Source: Vibrio porteresiae DSM 19223 (lineage in GTDB: Bacteria > Pseudomonadota > Gammaproteobacteria > Enterobacterales > Vibrionaceae). Taken from it: a stretch of 64,000 nucleotides of DNA. The notes below the pieces were generated by a model. It was given only the letters and a program-made list of their open reading frames with translations, made no database searches and had not been told where the DNA came from. Below are positions 43,404 through 52,915 of the stretch, piece by piece. The translations under genes were made by a program, and so were the position numbers. Positions within the stretch are counted from its first letter, which is position 1. The number at the start of each line of letters is the position of its first letter. The stretch spans positions 1,426,001 to 1,490,000 of the forward strand of contig NZ_AP024895.1 in NCBI RefSeq assembly GCF_024347055.1, in the 5' to 3' direction.

Positions 43404-43419
43404 TTAACTCTTTGATTAG

Positions 43420-43857
43420 TTATTGTTGATGCTCATGCTCATGTGAATGGGCATGAGTGTCAGGAGCAGGCACTAACTGCAAATGCCCATGATTCACACC
43501 GCGCTGTGAAGTAACGCTATCAGCGAACTGTTCCAACTCACGACGTTCTCCTTTCAATATGCTCACCTCCAAACAATCCTCTTCATTAACATGCATGTGC
43601 AGCGTTGAAACCGATAAGTCGTGATGGTGATGTTGTGTATCGGTGAGGCGTCGAGCAAGTTCTCGGGTATTGTGCTCATAAAGATAGGAAAGTATGCCAA
43701 AGCAGTGCTGTTCATCGGATTGCTGATGATGAGTCACTAACGCATCGCGCACCAAATCTCTCACTGCTTCAGAGCGACTTGGATAAGATTTTTGTGCGAT
43801 ATAGTCGTCCAAGTAAGCGGCCAGCTCATCATCCATTGTGATCGTAATTCGTTGCAT
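43420..43857 (-). CDS. nikR: NikR nickel-responsive repressor
   Basis: A 145-aa ribbon-helix-helix repressor that shuts nikABCDE when nickel is plentiful. The DNA-binding MQRITITMDDELAAYLDDY opens the protein; the high-affinity nickel ligands keep E. coli numbering: His76, His87, His89 and Cys95, in HHHHDLSVSTLHMH and EEDC. The C-terminus extends about 12 residues beyond E. coli NikR with the His-rich tail HAHSHEHEHQQ. Start 43857 gives MQR like the family. Last gene of the nik operon, ten bases after nikE. Confidence 0.95.
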   Translation of the reverse strand: MQRITITMDDELAAYLDDYIAQKSYPSRSEAVRDLVRDALVTHHQQSDEQHCFGILSYLYEHNTRELARRLTDTQHHHHDLSVSTLHMHVNEEDCLEVSILKGERRELEQFADSVTSQRGVNHGHLQLVPAPDTHAHSHEHEHQQ

Positions 43858-43866
43858 CATGATTTC

Positions 43867-44664
43867 CTAAGATTGCGTTACCATGGTTGGTAACGGTGGC
43901 AAGATAGCTTCTTTAAGACGAATAGAGGCGGGATGTTGAAAGTGGGGTGTGTCTCCGGTGTGGCACTCTTCGACAATTTGCCCGTTATCCATCACCATTA
44001 TTCTGTCGCAAAAACGTTGGGCGATACGCAAATCGTGGGTCACAAGTAGCCAAGCTGTCCCAGTTTTGCGTTGAATCTCTTTGAGTAAATCAATGAGCTG
44101 AATTTGCAATACCAAATCGAGATTAGAGAGCGCTTCATCGAGAATAACAAGCTCCGGTTGTAGAGCAAGAGCGCGGGCAATGCACACTCTTTGTAGTTGA
44201 CCACCACTCATCTGAGCTGGACGTTTATCCATATCCTCGGGCTTGAGATCTAAACTGAGTAACAGCTCCGTGATACGTTGTTCCTGATGATGTTTATCCA
44301 TATCCGCCAGATGACGCAGTGGCTCAGCGATAATGTCGCGAATCGTTTTGCGTGGATTGACGGCGCTGACCGAATCTTGAAACACCATTTGAATATGCCG
44401 GTGCATTTCGTGCTTTTGACGTTGATTCATCTGCTTTGTCGTGCGACCGCGAAATACCACTTCTCCCATCGCCGGTACCTCAAGCCCACATAAGGTGCGA
44501 GCAAATGTGCTTTTGCCACTGCCACTTTGGCCAATCAGAGCGACCGATTCGCCACTATGAAGGTTTAAGGTAATGTCTTTAAGAATCTCTCGATAGGTGT
44601 GGCGATGGAGCAGTGAGAAGCGCCGATAACCATGAGAGAGATGATAGGTGGTTAACAAAATCAT
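43867..44664 (-). CDS. nikE: NikE, nickel ABC transporter ATPase
   Basis: A 265-aa ABC ATPase with Walker A GQSGSGKST, signature MSGGQLQRVCIARALALQ and Walker B LVILDEALSNLD. It forms the ATPase pair with NikD for nickel import. Its start overlaps the nikD end by four bases. E. coli NikE is 268 aa. Confidence 0.94.
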   Translation of the reverse strand: MILLTTYHLSHGYRRFSLLHRHTYREILKDITLNLHSGESVALIGQSGSGKSTFARTLCGLEVPAMGEVVFRGRTTKQMNQRQKHEMHRHIQMVFQDSVSAVNPRKTIRDIIAEPLRHLADMDKHHQEQRITELLLSLDLKPEDMDKRPAQMSGGQLQRVCIARALALQPELVILDEALSNLDLVLQIQLIDLLKEIQRKTGTAWLLVTHDLRIAQRFCDRIMVMDNGQIVEECHTGDTPHFQHPASIRLKEAILPPLPTMVTQS

Positions 44665-45452
44665 AATGCAGGCTCCAAATCAGAAAGAGAAAGGCCATAT
44701 AAAGAGAGATGCGCACCAATCAGTTCGCGCGTCACGGGATGGCGAGGATGATGAAATAACGTTGTGATATCTGCTCGTTCTACAATTTGCCCCTGTTCCA
44801 TGACGAGCACCCGATGGGCTAGCCTAGCAACCACCCCCATGTCGTGGGTAATCAAAAGCATCCCTAAACGTTCGCTGCTTACGAGTGATTCTAACAGATT
44901 CAATATGTTGGATTGCATGACTAGGTCAAGATCTGTGGTGGGTTCATCAGCAAAAAGAAACGGAGCGTTACTGAGCATCACGAGGGCGATCATCATGCGT
45001 TGCAACATGCCACCACTCATCTCGTGCGGATAGAGTTTCATCACCGCGGCCACATCTTCTAATCCGGCGCTGAGCATCTGTTTTGTGACTTGAGCTCTGG
45101 CATCGGGAGGAACAATGCCATGGGCAGCGTGCAATGTCTCTTGAGCATGTTGCCACATGGTATGGACAGGATTAAACGCACTGCGAGGGTTTTGCATAAT
45201 GGTTGAAACATAGCGCCCACGTAATTGTTCAGCAGACATCTCGTGACCATTGATGAGTACTCGGCCACTGGTTTGCGTCAAACCGTGGGGCAAAACCCCC
45301 AGTGCGGCGCTACAGGTAAGCGATTTTCCTGAGCCACTGGCCCCTATCAGCGCGACGGTTTCGCCACTGTGAAGCGAGAGCGACACCTCTTTGACTAACG
45401 GTGTTGCGCCTAAATAGACCGAGATGGTCTCTAATTGCAGAAGTGGGTTCAT
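44661..45452 (-). CDS. nikD: NikD, nickel ABC transporter ATPase
   Basis: A 263-aa ABC ATPase: Walker A GASGSGKSLT near residues 36-45, signature MSGGMLQRMMIALVM and Walker B FLFADEPTTDLD. It shares one base with nikC and four with nikE, so the ATPases are made from a tightly coupled message. E. coli NikD is 254 aa. Confidence 0.94.
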   Translation of the reverse strand: MNPLLQLETISVYLGATPLVKEVSLSLHSGETVALIGASGSGKSLTCSAALGVLPHGLTQTSGRVLINGHEMSAEQLRGRYVSTIMQNPRSAFNPVHTMWQHAQETLHAAHGIVPPDARAQVTKQMLSAGLEDVAAVMKLYPHEMSGGMLQRMMIALVMLSNAPFLFADEPTTDLDLVMQSNILNLLESLVSSERLGMLLITHDMGVVARLAHRVLVMEQGQIVERADITTLFHHPRHPVTRELIGAHLSLYGLSLSDLEPAL

Positions 45453-46282
45453 CAGTGGCAGTGCTCCCGAGCTAAAAAGGGATCTAAATGGTCACGTAAC
45501 GCATCGCCTAACCAGTTAAACGCGACAACACAAACAAACAGCGCTAAACCCGGCCATAACATCAGTAACGGTTCTGTCCAGATGTACTGGCGCGCATCGC
45601 TGATCATCACTCCCCATTCTGGGGTAGGGGCTTTGACGCCCAATCCTAAAAAGGACATCCCGGCAATGTGCAGCATCATATGTCCAATATCCATGGTGGC
45701 TAGCACCCCCATTTGCGAGAAAATAGGCACCAGTAAATGTTCTTTAAACAGGCTTATCCCGTGATTGCCTGACATGCGAGCGGCGAGGATAAAATCTCGG
45801 TTTTTCATTGAGATGACAACGCTTCGTACCATACGGGCATACCAAGCCCAATGGGAAAGGACAATCGCCAAAATAACATTGGTGATTCCTGTACCAAGTA
45901 CTGCCACCATAAACAGTGCGAGTACTAATGTTGGGAAGGTAAGAAACACATCGGTTATGCGCATCAACAGTGCATCCGTTTTTCCTCCAACCAAACCCGA
46001 GAGAGTGCCAACGGTAATCCCCACCACCAAGATGAGACCAATGGCAGTCGCTACCGCGCTCAATGATACTCGGCTACCAACGACTAAACGGGTCAAGATA
46101 TCTCGCCCCAGATGGTCAGTGCCAAACCAGTGATGATACGAGGGCGGCAAAAGGCGTTGACTTAAATCGATGCTGTTGGGGTCGGCGCTTAACCAATAAG
46201 GACCGACTAGGGCCACCAGGACAATCATGGTGACCAATAACAGCGCCAAGGTATTGAGTTTATGTTGGGAAAAACCGTTCAT
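45452..46282 (-). CDS. nikC: NikC, nickel ABC transporter permease
   Basis: A 276-aa DppC-type permease. It has GTDHLGRDILTRLVVGSRVS in the periplasmic loop and the EAA motif AARMSGNHGISLFKEHLLVP near residues 180-200. Pairs with NikB. It starts four bases before the nikB stop ends. Confidence 0.94.
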   Translation of the reverse strand: MNGFSQHKLNTLALLLVTMIVLVALVGPYWLSADPNSIDLSQRLLPPSYHHWFGTDHLGRDILTRLVVGSRVSLSAVATAIGLILVVGITVGTLSGLVGGKTDALLMRITDVFLTFPTLVLALFMVAVLGTGITNVILAIVLSHWAWYARMVRSVVISMKNRDFILAARMSGNHGISLFKEHLLVPIFSQMGVLATMDIGHMMLHIAGMSFLGLGVKAPTPEWGVMISDARQYIWTEPLLMLWPGLALFVCVVAFNWLGDALRDHLDPFLAREHCH

Positions 46283-47226
46283 ACGTGGCTCTCCAAGGTT
46301 GATTTGCGAATTCGTGGATCAACTCCAGCGCAAACAATATCCACCAACAGGTTACAGAGAACATAAATCACCACCATGGCCAAGGTGACGCATTGAATCA
46401 CAGGATAGTCTCGGTTGAATACTGCCGTGACAGCGTAACGACCAACCCCAGGCCAGCCAAAAATACTTTCGACGACCAGCGTGCCACCAATTAATTCACC
46501 GATGTGCATTCCAAGCGAGGTGACGACCGGTAACATCGCATTACGCAAGATATGCGAGAGTTCGATACGCCGCTCACTAATACCACGCAATCTTGCCCAT
46601 GTGACATGCCGCTGGTTGGCTATCTCGAGCATGTTGGCACGAATAAGCCGCGCATTAATTGAGAGTGACATCAAGGCAATAGAAAATGCAGGCAGCCACA
46701 GATGAGATAGGCCACCAAAGCCAAGGGCGGGAAGCCAATGCAGATAAATAGAAAACAGCATGACCAATAAAAAGGCGAGCCAGAAATTAGGGATACTGAC
46801 GCCAATAAACATCACCACGCGCACCAGATGATCCGGTAGCTGGTTACGAAAACGTGCAGCGATAATGCCCATTGGAATGGAAATCAGCAAAATCAACGCC
46901 AGTGCCGTGCCTGCCAAAAGCAAGGTGGCGGGAATAAAGTGCAACAGTTCAGGAAATACCGCACGTCCTGTGGTGTAGGAGATCCCAAAATCCAAAACCA
47001 ACGCCTTTTTCAGCCAAACGATGTACTGAATTAACAGCGGTTCATTCAGTCCTAACAGCTCTCGAGTGCTATTAAGTAAGGCATCGGTGGGTGGAAGCCC
47101 TGATAAGCGCAAGTAATCCATCGCTGGATCGCTTGGCCCTAAACGCAGCATAAAAAAGATCACCACAGAAGCGCACAGCAAAATAGGAATTAAAGTCAGG
47201 AGACGATGTAGGATAAACCTAACCAT
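46279..47226 (-). CDS. nikB: NikB, nickel ABC transporter permease
   Basis: A 315-aa DppB-type permease with six membrane helices, beginning MVRFILHRLLTLIPILLCAS; the EAA loop ARLRGISERRIELSHILRNA is around residues 210-230. Length matches E. coli NikB (314 aa). One base overlaps the nikA stop. Confidence 0.94.
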   Translation of the reverse strand: MVRFILHRLLTLIPILLCASVVIFFMLRLGPSDPAMDYLRLSGLPPTDALLNSTRELLGLNEPLLIQYIVWLKKALVLDFGISYTTGRAVFPELLHFIPATLLLAGTALALILLISIPMGIIAARFRNQLPDHLVRVVMFIGVSIPNFWLAFLLVMLFSIYLHWLPALGFGGLSHLWLPAFSIALMSLSINARLIRANMLEIANQRHVTWARLRGISERRIELSHILRNAMLPVVTSLGMHIGELIGGTLVVESIFGWPGVGRYAVTAVFNRDYPVIQCVTLAMVVIYVLCNLLVDIVCAGVDPRIRKSTLESHV

Positions 47227-48800
47227 TACAGCGCTCCTTTGGGCTTGATGCGTTCGAAAGGAATGTCACTTGGAATGGGATTAAAAGGAATATTGCCGAG
47301 TTTTGGGTTGGCAACAACGTACATTCGTACCCAAGTCAGTGGCAAATAGACTGCCTCAGAATGCAAGCGCGTCATGATGTCGCGATACAGTGCTTGACGC
47401 TCTGGTTCGCTGGTGGTGATCAGTGCCTGCGCAATTTCACGATCGATCAGTGGCTTATCTGCTAATCCCAATTGAGCTTGATAATCGGCATGCGATGGGA
47501 CACGCATTGAGCTCATAAAGGCATGTGGGTCGTACGGCGCGCCCCAAGTCCGGTTGAAAATCATGCCAAACTCACCGGATTTTTGGCGGTGATAAACGGA
47601 GCTCTCTTCTTCGCCAATCAAATTGACCTCAATGCCAATTTTTCTTAAGTCTCCTTGGATGATCTCGGCCAGTGATTTATTGACGGCATTCGTTCCCATG
47701 TAAATTAAGTCAATACTGAGCCGTTGAGCGCCTTTATAACGTACGGTTTTATCTTGGCCAAAGCGCCATCCAGCCTCCTCTAACAGTTGATTTGCAAGGT
47801 TTGGGTCATAGCTGAAAGGCAAAAGTCCGATATTGGCATAGGGAACTGAGGGGGCGAACAAACTATCAGCGGGCAGTTGGGTATGGTAAAGCACGGTATC
47901 GAGCATCAAGTGTTTGTTAACGGCGTGATTTATCGCTTGGCGTACGGCTTTATCTATTGTTGGCCCTTTGTGGGTATTTAACGCAAGATCAATCGTTTCA
48001 ATTGGTTCGGAGAGTTCGGTGGTATATAAGCCTGATTGGCGAAAACGTTCAAAAGTGTCTGGTGACACACTGCCATCGACGCCATAAAGCAGATCGACTT
48101 CACCGGTTTCAAAGGCCATAGCACGGCTGTTTGGATCGGGAATCACTTTGACCGTAATCGAATCAAGCGCCGGCGTATCACCCCAGTAGTTTGGATTGCG
48201 GACAAATTCATCAAATTGGTTGAGGCGGATTTGTGTCAGCATCCACGGCCCTGTCCCGATGGGTTTATTAATGCCATTTTTCGTTTCATGGTTGATAAAT
48301 TGGGATGGGGCAATAAAGCGAAATGGGCGAGGCAAGGAGAGCTCAAGTAACGCTGGGTAGTAAGGGTGTTTTAGAGTGAGTTGGAACGTATCGTCGTTAA
48401 TGGCTTGAAATGACTCAATTTGGTTAACTAATTCAAGCCAAGAGTGGCGCTCTTTGTTATCCATTACCGCACGAAAGTTAGCCACCACCGCTTGAGCATT
48501 AAAGGTTTCACCGTTAGAGAAAAATACGTGGTGGCGAAGGGTAAACGTATAAGTTCGTCCATCGGGAGAGAGCGTCCAGCGAGTTGCTAACCAAGGCGTT
48601 ACTGTTCCATCTTGTTGATATTTGATCAGTGGCTCGTAGACCATGCTTTGGGCAAACATCTGGTTGGGCGCATAAAGGTGAGGATTAAGCGGCCCTACAT
48701 TGACAGGCCAAGCGAAATTAAGATGATTAGCCGAAGAGCTGGGCCAACTACAGAGGGCTAAAAGTGCTGCGATCCAAAGTTTTACACAAGACGATGCCAT
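47226..48800 (-). CDS. nikA: NikA, periplasmic nickel-binding protein
   Basis: A family 5 binding protein that captures Ni2+-chelates, closely similar to E. coli NikA along its length: AWPVNVGPLNPHLYAPNQMF near the N-terminus, NHETKNGINKPIGTGPW and FNRTWGAPYDPHAFMSSMRV. A signal peptide precedes cleavage near SSSA. I start at ATG 48800, which gives 524 aa, the E. coli length; an in-frame TTG at 48812 adds four residues. The ribosome site is weak. First gene of nikABCDER, with FNR-like and other sites upstream. Confidence 0.96.
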   Translation of the reverse strand: MASSCVKLWIAALLALCSWPSSSANHLNFAWPVNVGPLNPHLYAPNQMFAQSMVYEPLIKYQQDGTVTPWLATRWTLSPDGRTYTFTLRHHVFFSNGETFNAQAVVANFRAVMDNKERHSWLELVNQIESFQAINDDTFQLTLKHPYYPALLELSLPRPFRFIAPSQFINHETKNGINKPIGTGPWMLTQIRLNQFDEFVRNPNYWGDTPALDSITVKVIPDPNSRAMAFETGEVDLLYGVDGSVSPDTFERFRQSGLYTTELSEPIETIDLALNTHKGPTIDKAVRQAINHAVNKHLMLDTVLYHTQLPADSLFAPSVPYANIGLLPFSYDPNLANQLLEEAGWRFGQDKTVRYKGAQRLSIDLIYMGTNAVNKSLAEIIQGDLRKIGIEVNLIGEEESSVYHRQKSGEFGMIFNRTWGAPYDPHAFMSSMRVPSHADYQAQLGLADKPLIDREIAQALITTSEPERQALYRDIMTRLHSEAVYLPLTWVRMYVVANPKLGNIPFNPIPSDIPFERIKPKGAL

Positions 48801-48860
48801 GACGATATTCAAGTGAGAGACAAGTGGTAAGACATTTTATTGAAAAGATCACACTGCAAC

Positions 48861-48874
48861 CCGATCTATATCAA
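48861..48874 (-). promoter_or_regulatory. FNR-like site upstream of nikA
   Basis: CCGATCTATATCAA matches TTGAT-N4-ATCAA at 8 of 10 positions with correct spacing, 61-74 bases before the nikA ATG. nikA in E. coli is activated by FNR without oxygen. Confidence 0.6.
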
Positions 48875-48879
48875 TCTTT

Positions 48880-48918
48880 ATTCAACTTGGTGCATTAATT
48901 TGGTGCATGTAGTTGAAT
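48880..48918. promoter_or_regulatory. Repeat cluster, candidate nikA operator
   Basis: ATTCAACT (48880-48887) and AGTTGAAT (48911-48918) are perfect inverted repeats, and between them TTGGTGCAT occurs twice as a direct repeat 13 bp apart (48887-48895, 48900-48908). It may bind NikR in a non-enteric form or another regulator of the divergent genes. Confidence 0.5.
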
Positions 48919-49127
48919 ATTGCCTGTAGATAAGGTGTAGCCACTGACAACCGAGTTAAAGAATGAAGGTTATTCGATAAGTAATAGCACTAATTGATAA
49001 AAATGTGATAAATAACTTAATGATAACTAAAACATTCGGCTATTATCGCATTCGGTTATCGTGATGCTAAGCCGTGAGAAATCGCCTGTTACGATAGAGT
49101 TCTTATTCGCTTAACGTGGAATAGTCA

Positions 49128-49715
49128 ATGAAGGTTGAACCTTTTCAAATCATGCATAATGACCGTGTCACTGTGGTAAAACCCAGTGCTCATTTGGCGC
49201 TTAGAATATGGCAAACCATTCAAAAAGAGAGCTGCAATGAGTTGCTTCCTTTTCTACCTAAGGTGGATCTAAAGCCTTCGCTAACCCAAATTGAAGACGC
49301 GCTACATCAGATGTCCTGCGAGTGGCAAGACAATACCGAGCGGTTTACTTTAGTGATTTGGGATAATGTGCGAGATGAGTGGACCGGCTGCATCCGCCTA
49401 GCACAGGCGCATGACTCTGAAGATCGGATTCAACTTGACTGTTGGATTCGCCCTAGCTTTGCGGGTAATGGTGTGGCGAGGCTGGCATTGCTGCTGATCC
49501 AACAAGAACTTCATCACCAACGCCCGGAAAGTTCACTGGAACTGAGGTGCAAAGAGACCGATCTTATTAATCGCGGCTTAGCCTTAACCTGTGGTTTTCA
49601 TTATCAATCGACATTGAAACGCGCGGCAACTCTACCTAGTGGGTTATTAGATAATGTCGTTATTTATGCACGAAAAGCGTTGAACGAAGCGACTGCTGTA
49701 TGTCAACTAGCCTAA
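49128..49715 (+). CDS. GNAT-family N-acetyltransferase
   Basis: A 195-aa RimJ/RimL-like acetyltransferase: DEWTGCIRLAQAHDSEDRIQ then LDCWIRPSFAGNGVARLALL, where FAGNGVA occupies the acetyl-CoA loop (usually Q/RxxGxG/A). The substrate is unknown. Its end overlaps the AraC regulator gene by 16 bases, so the pair forms an operon. Confidence 0.82.
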   Translation: MKVEPFQIMHNDRVTVVKPSAHLALRIWQTIQKESCNELLPFLPKVDLKPSLTQIEDALHQMSCEWQDNTERFTLVIWDNVRDEWTGCIRLAQAHDSEDRIQLDCWIRPSFAGNGVARLALLLIQQELHHQRPESSLELRCKETDLINRGLALTCGFHYQSTLKRAATLPSGLLDNVVIYARKALNEATAVCQLA

Positions 49716-50407
49716 CTATTCGCGCTTATACAAAGCAAAAACATAGCCATACCCACGATTATCATCAATTAGTGTTACCCGTGGCGGGGAGTATCAATAT
49801 TCGCGTCGCTGCTTTCTCTGGCAAAGTCTCGGTCGGTGAATGTGTGATTATCCGCGCAGGTGAGGAGCATCTCTTTTCTGCCGATGAAGCTGCACGCTTT
49901 ATTGTGGCGGATATGGATGAATTACCGGTCACCATGACCATCTCTCCCTGTAGCTGCTTTTCTGTTACCCCTCCATTATTGAGCTATCTCTTTTATGTCG
50001 AAACTCAACTGGAATATCAAGTTGATGGGGAAATGGAGCAAGCGTTGGAAAGCATGTTTGACCAATTATTGGCTAGGCAAACGTTCGATGGACGTCATGA
50101 TCCACGCATTCATCTGGTGCAAACCTACATTACTGAGCATTTAGCGGATTGCCTAACATTAGATGAATTGTCGGCTTTGGCGTATTTAAGTCCTACTCAA
50201 TTTAAAAAGCGCTTTAAGCAAGAGACCGGCTTGACCACGTTTCAGTTCATCACTGAACAACGCATGTTAAAGGCCAAAGCGTTGCTAACCCACACCGATT
50301 TGACCGTACAAACCGTTGCAGAGCGCGTCGGATACCAAGATTTGTCGGCCTTCAGTCGTCGTTTCTCTGCTTACTTTGGCTTATCACCACGCGCCTTAGC
50401 TCGTTAG
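49700..50407 (+). CDS. AraC-family transcriptional regulator
   Basis: A 235-aa regulator with an N-terminal cupin-like sensor (HSHTHDYHQLVLPVAGSINI) and C-terminal AraC double helix-turn-helix (FKKRFKQETGLTTFQFITEQ, VAERVGYQDLSAFSRRFSAY). The target is unknown; it overlaps the GNAT gene upstream and precedes an EamA exporter by about 115 bases, which it may control. Confidence 0.86.
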   Translation: MSTSLTIRAYTKQKHSHTHDYHQLVLPVAGSINIRVAAFSGKVSVGECVIIRAGEEHLFSADEAARFIVADMDELPVTMTISPCSCFSVTPPLLSYLFYVETQLEYQVDGEMEQALESMFDQLLARQTFDGRHDPRIHLVQTYITEHLADCLTLDELSALAYLSPTQFKKRFKQETGLTTFQFITEQRMLKAKALLTHTDLTVQTVAERVGYQDLSAFSRRFSAYFGLSPRALAR

Positions 50408-50524
50408 CGGTTGGTTCAACGGTAATTGGTGCGCCGCAACAAACAATTAAAGCGTCTTTTCGGCAAAGTCATCTTCCATTTTTAATGTTACATTGAGTCC
50501 ATATTCAACGTGTTGGAGTCGGTG

Positions 50525-51430
50525 GTGTACGGCGTTTTTGCAATTTTACTCGCCTCAGTATTTTGGGGAACAACAGGAACGATGGCTGCGCAAGTTCCCG
50601 ACGTGACCTCTTATGCTTTGGGCGCATTGTCTACAGGGTTAGGTGGAACACTATTATCTTTAACCGCCTATAAATCGATACGCCAAGATTGGAAGACATT
50701 GTGTGTTAACTATCGGCTGTGTCTGTTAGGTGGCCTTTGTGTGGCGTTCTATCCGATGGCGTTTTATACCTCCATGCGCTTCTCTGGAGTGGCGATTGGC
50801 ACCGTGATTTGCATTGCAACCTCTCCGTTTGCTGCTGCGATATTGGAACGTGTGCTTAGTAAACAAGGCCATTTTGGTCGACGTTGGATTGGCAGTTTAT
50901 GTTGCGGAGTCATAGGTGTCATTCTGATGAGCTGGCAAGATACACCAAAAGCGATGGTTGATGATGCTAACGGCCTGTTTGCGCTGGGTATCTTTATTGC
51001 TGCCTTGAGCGGATTTGCCTATGCAGGATACACGTGGGTTGCTAAACAACTTATTGAGCGTGGAGTCAAATCGGCAAGTGCCATGGGGTGCCAGTTTGGT
51101 GTTAGCGCCGTTTTGTTGGTTCCCAGCCTTTGGTGGACAGGTCATGCTTGGCTATCAGATAGTCATCATTTATGGGTGGCAAGCTATATGATTGTTATCC
51201 CTATTTGCACCGGATACTTGCTCTTTGGCTATGGGTTAAAAACGGTAGCGGCAAGTCAGGCAACGTTGCTGAGTCTGCTAGAACCTTTGATAGCAACTCT
51301 GCTGGCAGTCACGATTGTCGGGGAAAAACTCAATTTGTTTGGTTGGATAGGGATGGTGGCCATCATGATTTGTTTGTTAATTCAATCTTGGCCAAATCGA
51401 AACGTCAAAGTGGAGTACAACCCAGTATAA
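50525..51430 (+). CDS. EamA-family (DMT) transporter
   Basis: About 301 aa with ten membrane helices in two EamA repeats; GVFAILLASVFWGTTGTMAA is the first and LLSLLEPLIATLLAVTIVGE the second repeat end. Drug/metabolite transporters export or import small metabolites; the substrate is unknown. There is no ATG: I prefer the GTG at 50525, six bases after GGAG; in-frame GTG at 50510 or 50522 and TTG at 50513 are alternatives. Confidence 0.85.
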   Translation: MYGVFAILLASVFWGTTGTMAAQVPDVTSYALGALSTGLGGTLLSLTAYKSIRQDWKTLCVNYRLCLLGGLCVAFYPMAFYTSMRFSGVAIGTVICIATSPFAAAILERVLSKQGHFGRRWIGSLCCGVIGVILMSWQDTPKAMVDDANGLFALGIFIAALSGFAYAGYTWVAKQLIERGVKSASAMGCQFGVSAVLLVPSLWWTGHAWLSDSHHLWVASYMIVIPICTGYLLFGYGLKTVAASQATLLSLLEPLIATLLAVTIVGEKLNLFGWIGMVAIMICLLIQSWPNRNVKVEYNPV

Positions 51431-51511
51431 AATCCATTGCGCTGCGGTTTGGTTATGTTTGATTTACCGATATTTCGCTCACCTCGTCCTTTGCAATGCT
51501 GCGTACTCCAA

Positions 51512-52564
51512 TCAAGCGTACACTGCGGATGTTGGCAAAAATATTTTGACGTTATTACGACCATCACTTTTGGCGAGGAAAAGTGCTTGATCAGCACGGG
51601 TTAGTACACCCTCAAAACTCTCTTCAGTAAGCGCTTGTGCCACGCCAACACTGGCAGTTAACGAATCCACATGTTTAAAATGGTGGTTGTGGATGATCGC
51701 AAGGAGAGATTCTGCGACAGTTTGAGCCTGAGTTAATTGGGTATTTGGCATCACCACACAAAACTCTTCCCCCCCAAAACGGCCTACGCGATCGCCGCGG
51801 CGTACGTGCTCCTGTAGCAATTTGCCAAATTCAACGAGTAGACCGTCTCCGACCATGTGGCCAAAGGTGTCGTTGACCTGCTTAAAATAATCCAAATCGA
51901 TCATCAGCACTGAAATTGGCAGATGCTGTGCTTGCTGACTCTGGTGAAAATAACGCTGCATGGCATGACGATTTAATAGATGGGTGAGGTTATCCATATC
52001 GGCAATTTCAGCCAGTTTTTGCTGCTGCTGATAAATAGAGAGGCTGATCTGTCGATAGAAGATCGCCGTGACCAACCCAAACACCGCTGACGATAGCATC
52101 CACAAGAAATACAAAAACATAAATGGCTGTTCCGCGTCTCGTGAATAATGAAACAATAAGGTCAAGATGACATAGACCAATACCGCAAGGCTTCCTAGTC
52201 GAATCGATAGGCCCGACATCGCTAAAGTCCAAATCATACAGAGATAAATCTCGGGAACGAAGCAATCAAAGGCAGCCGTACCCACGTTGAGATATAAGTT
52301 GCCAACTATGGCTACAATAGGGGAGAAAAACAGTAACGTTTTCATTACCGTAGTAAATGTGGGGACGTAAGTCATGCCAAAGACAACCATCAAGATTGAT
52401 GGGATAAACAATCCGTGGAAAAACACCCGCAATTCGGGCATTGGTAAATCCATCTGAAATTCGATGAAGCCGTACAACATATACAGTGGCGCGGTGAAAA
52501 GCATCATATAGCGTATTTGTGGCAGACGGTTGTTGAAAAACCAAGCCTCGAACTGTGTACTCAT
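51512..52564 (-). CDS. Membrane diguanylate cyclase
   Basis: A 350-aa protein with about six membrane helices (residues 20-170) as a MASE-like sensor, then a GGDEF domain with active motif GGEEF at residues 264-268 and an intact inhibitory I-site RRGD at 255-258, so it should make c-di-GMP and be feedback-inhibited. The membrane sensor is not a type I can name. It is back to back with the orphan flagellin, suggesting a motility/biofilm link. Confidence 0.9.
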   Translation of the reverse strand: MSTQFEAWFFNNRLPQIRYMMLFTAPLYMLYGFIEFQMDLPMPELRVFFHGLFIPSILMVVFGMTYVPTFTTVMKTLLFFSPIVAIVGNLYLNVGTAAFDCFVPEIYLCMIWTLAMSGLSIRLGSLAVLVYVILTLLFHYSRDAEQPFMFLYFLWMLSSAVFGLVTAIFYRQISLSIYQQQQKLAEIADMDNLTHLLNRHAMQRYFHQSQQAQHLPISVLMIDLDYFKQVNDTFGHMVGDGLLVEFGKLLQEHVRRGDRVGRFGGEEFCVVMPNTQLTQAQTVAESLLAIIHNHHFKHVDSLTASVGVAQALTEESFEGVLTRADQALFLAKSDGRNNVKIFLPTSAVYA

Positions 52565-52915
52565 TTACTACCTATTTGTGCCTATCGAAGGTTGCCTGAC
52601 TGAGGCGTTGTTAAGATGCAACTTATGCAACTGAAGTTGCTCTATATTATTTCCCCAAGATATTAGTAGAGGAATCTCTAGGTTGGGTATCACTCTTCTT
52701 GGGTGTATTTCAAAGAGAATGAAATTAATTTGATTTTGGTCAATCGCAATATGGAAGGTGTTTATGTGATATTCATCACTTAATATAGAGCTGCTGGGGT
52801 TCATTTTTTCAGGAATGTGCCGTTAACGTAACTAAGGTATAAAAAGAGATTTACAACTTCGTATACAACGACTTAATGCAAAATAACATCGGCAAGGGGC
52901 ATTCGTTCTAGTGAT
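52565..52915. other. Divergent region between cyclase and flagellin genes
   Basis: No ORF is seen. GCCGTTAA at 52819-52826 equals a sigma-28 -10 element but no TAAA-type -35 lies at the right distance. The flagellin ATG has only a weak ribosome site. Confidence 0.4.

Larger units (their letters stand above)
48801..49127. other. Divergent control region of nikA and a GNAT gene
   Basis: No gene is seen. It contains an FNR-like site at 48861-48874 and an inverted/direct repeat cluster at 48880-48918. No canonical GTATGA-N16-TCATAC NikR box was found. Confidence 0.6.

Noticed and set aside
52819..52826. GCCGTTAA as a sigma-28 promoter for the flagellin
   Set aside because: The -10 is perfect but no TAAA-type -35 lies 15 bases upstream, so it is likely chance.
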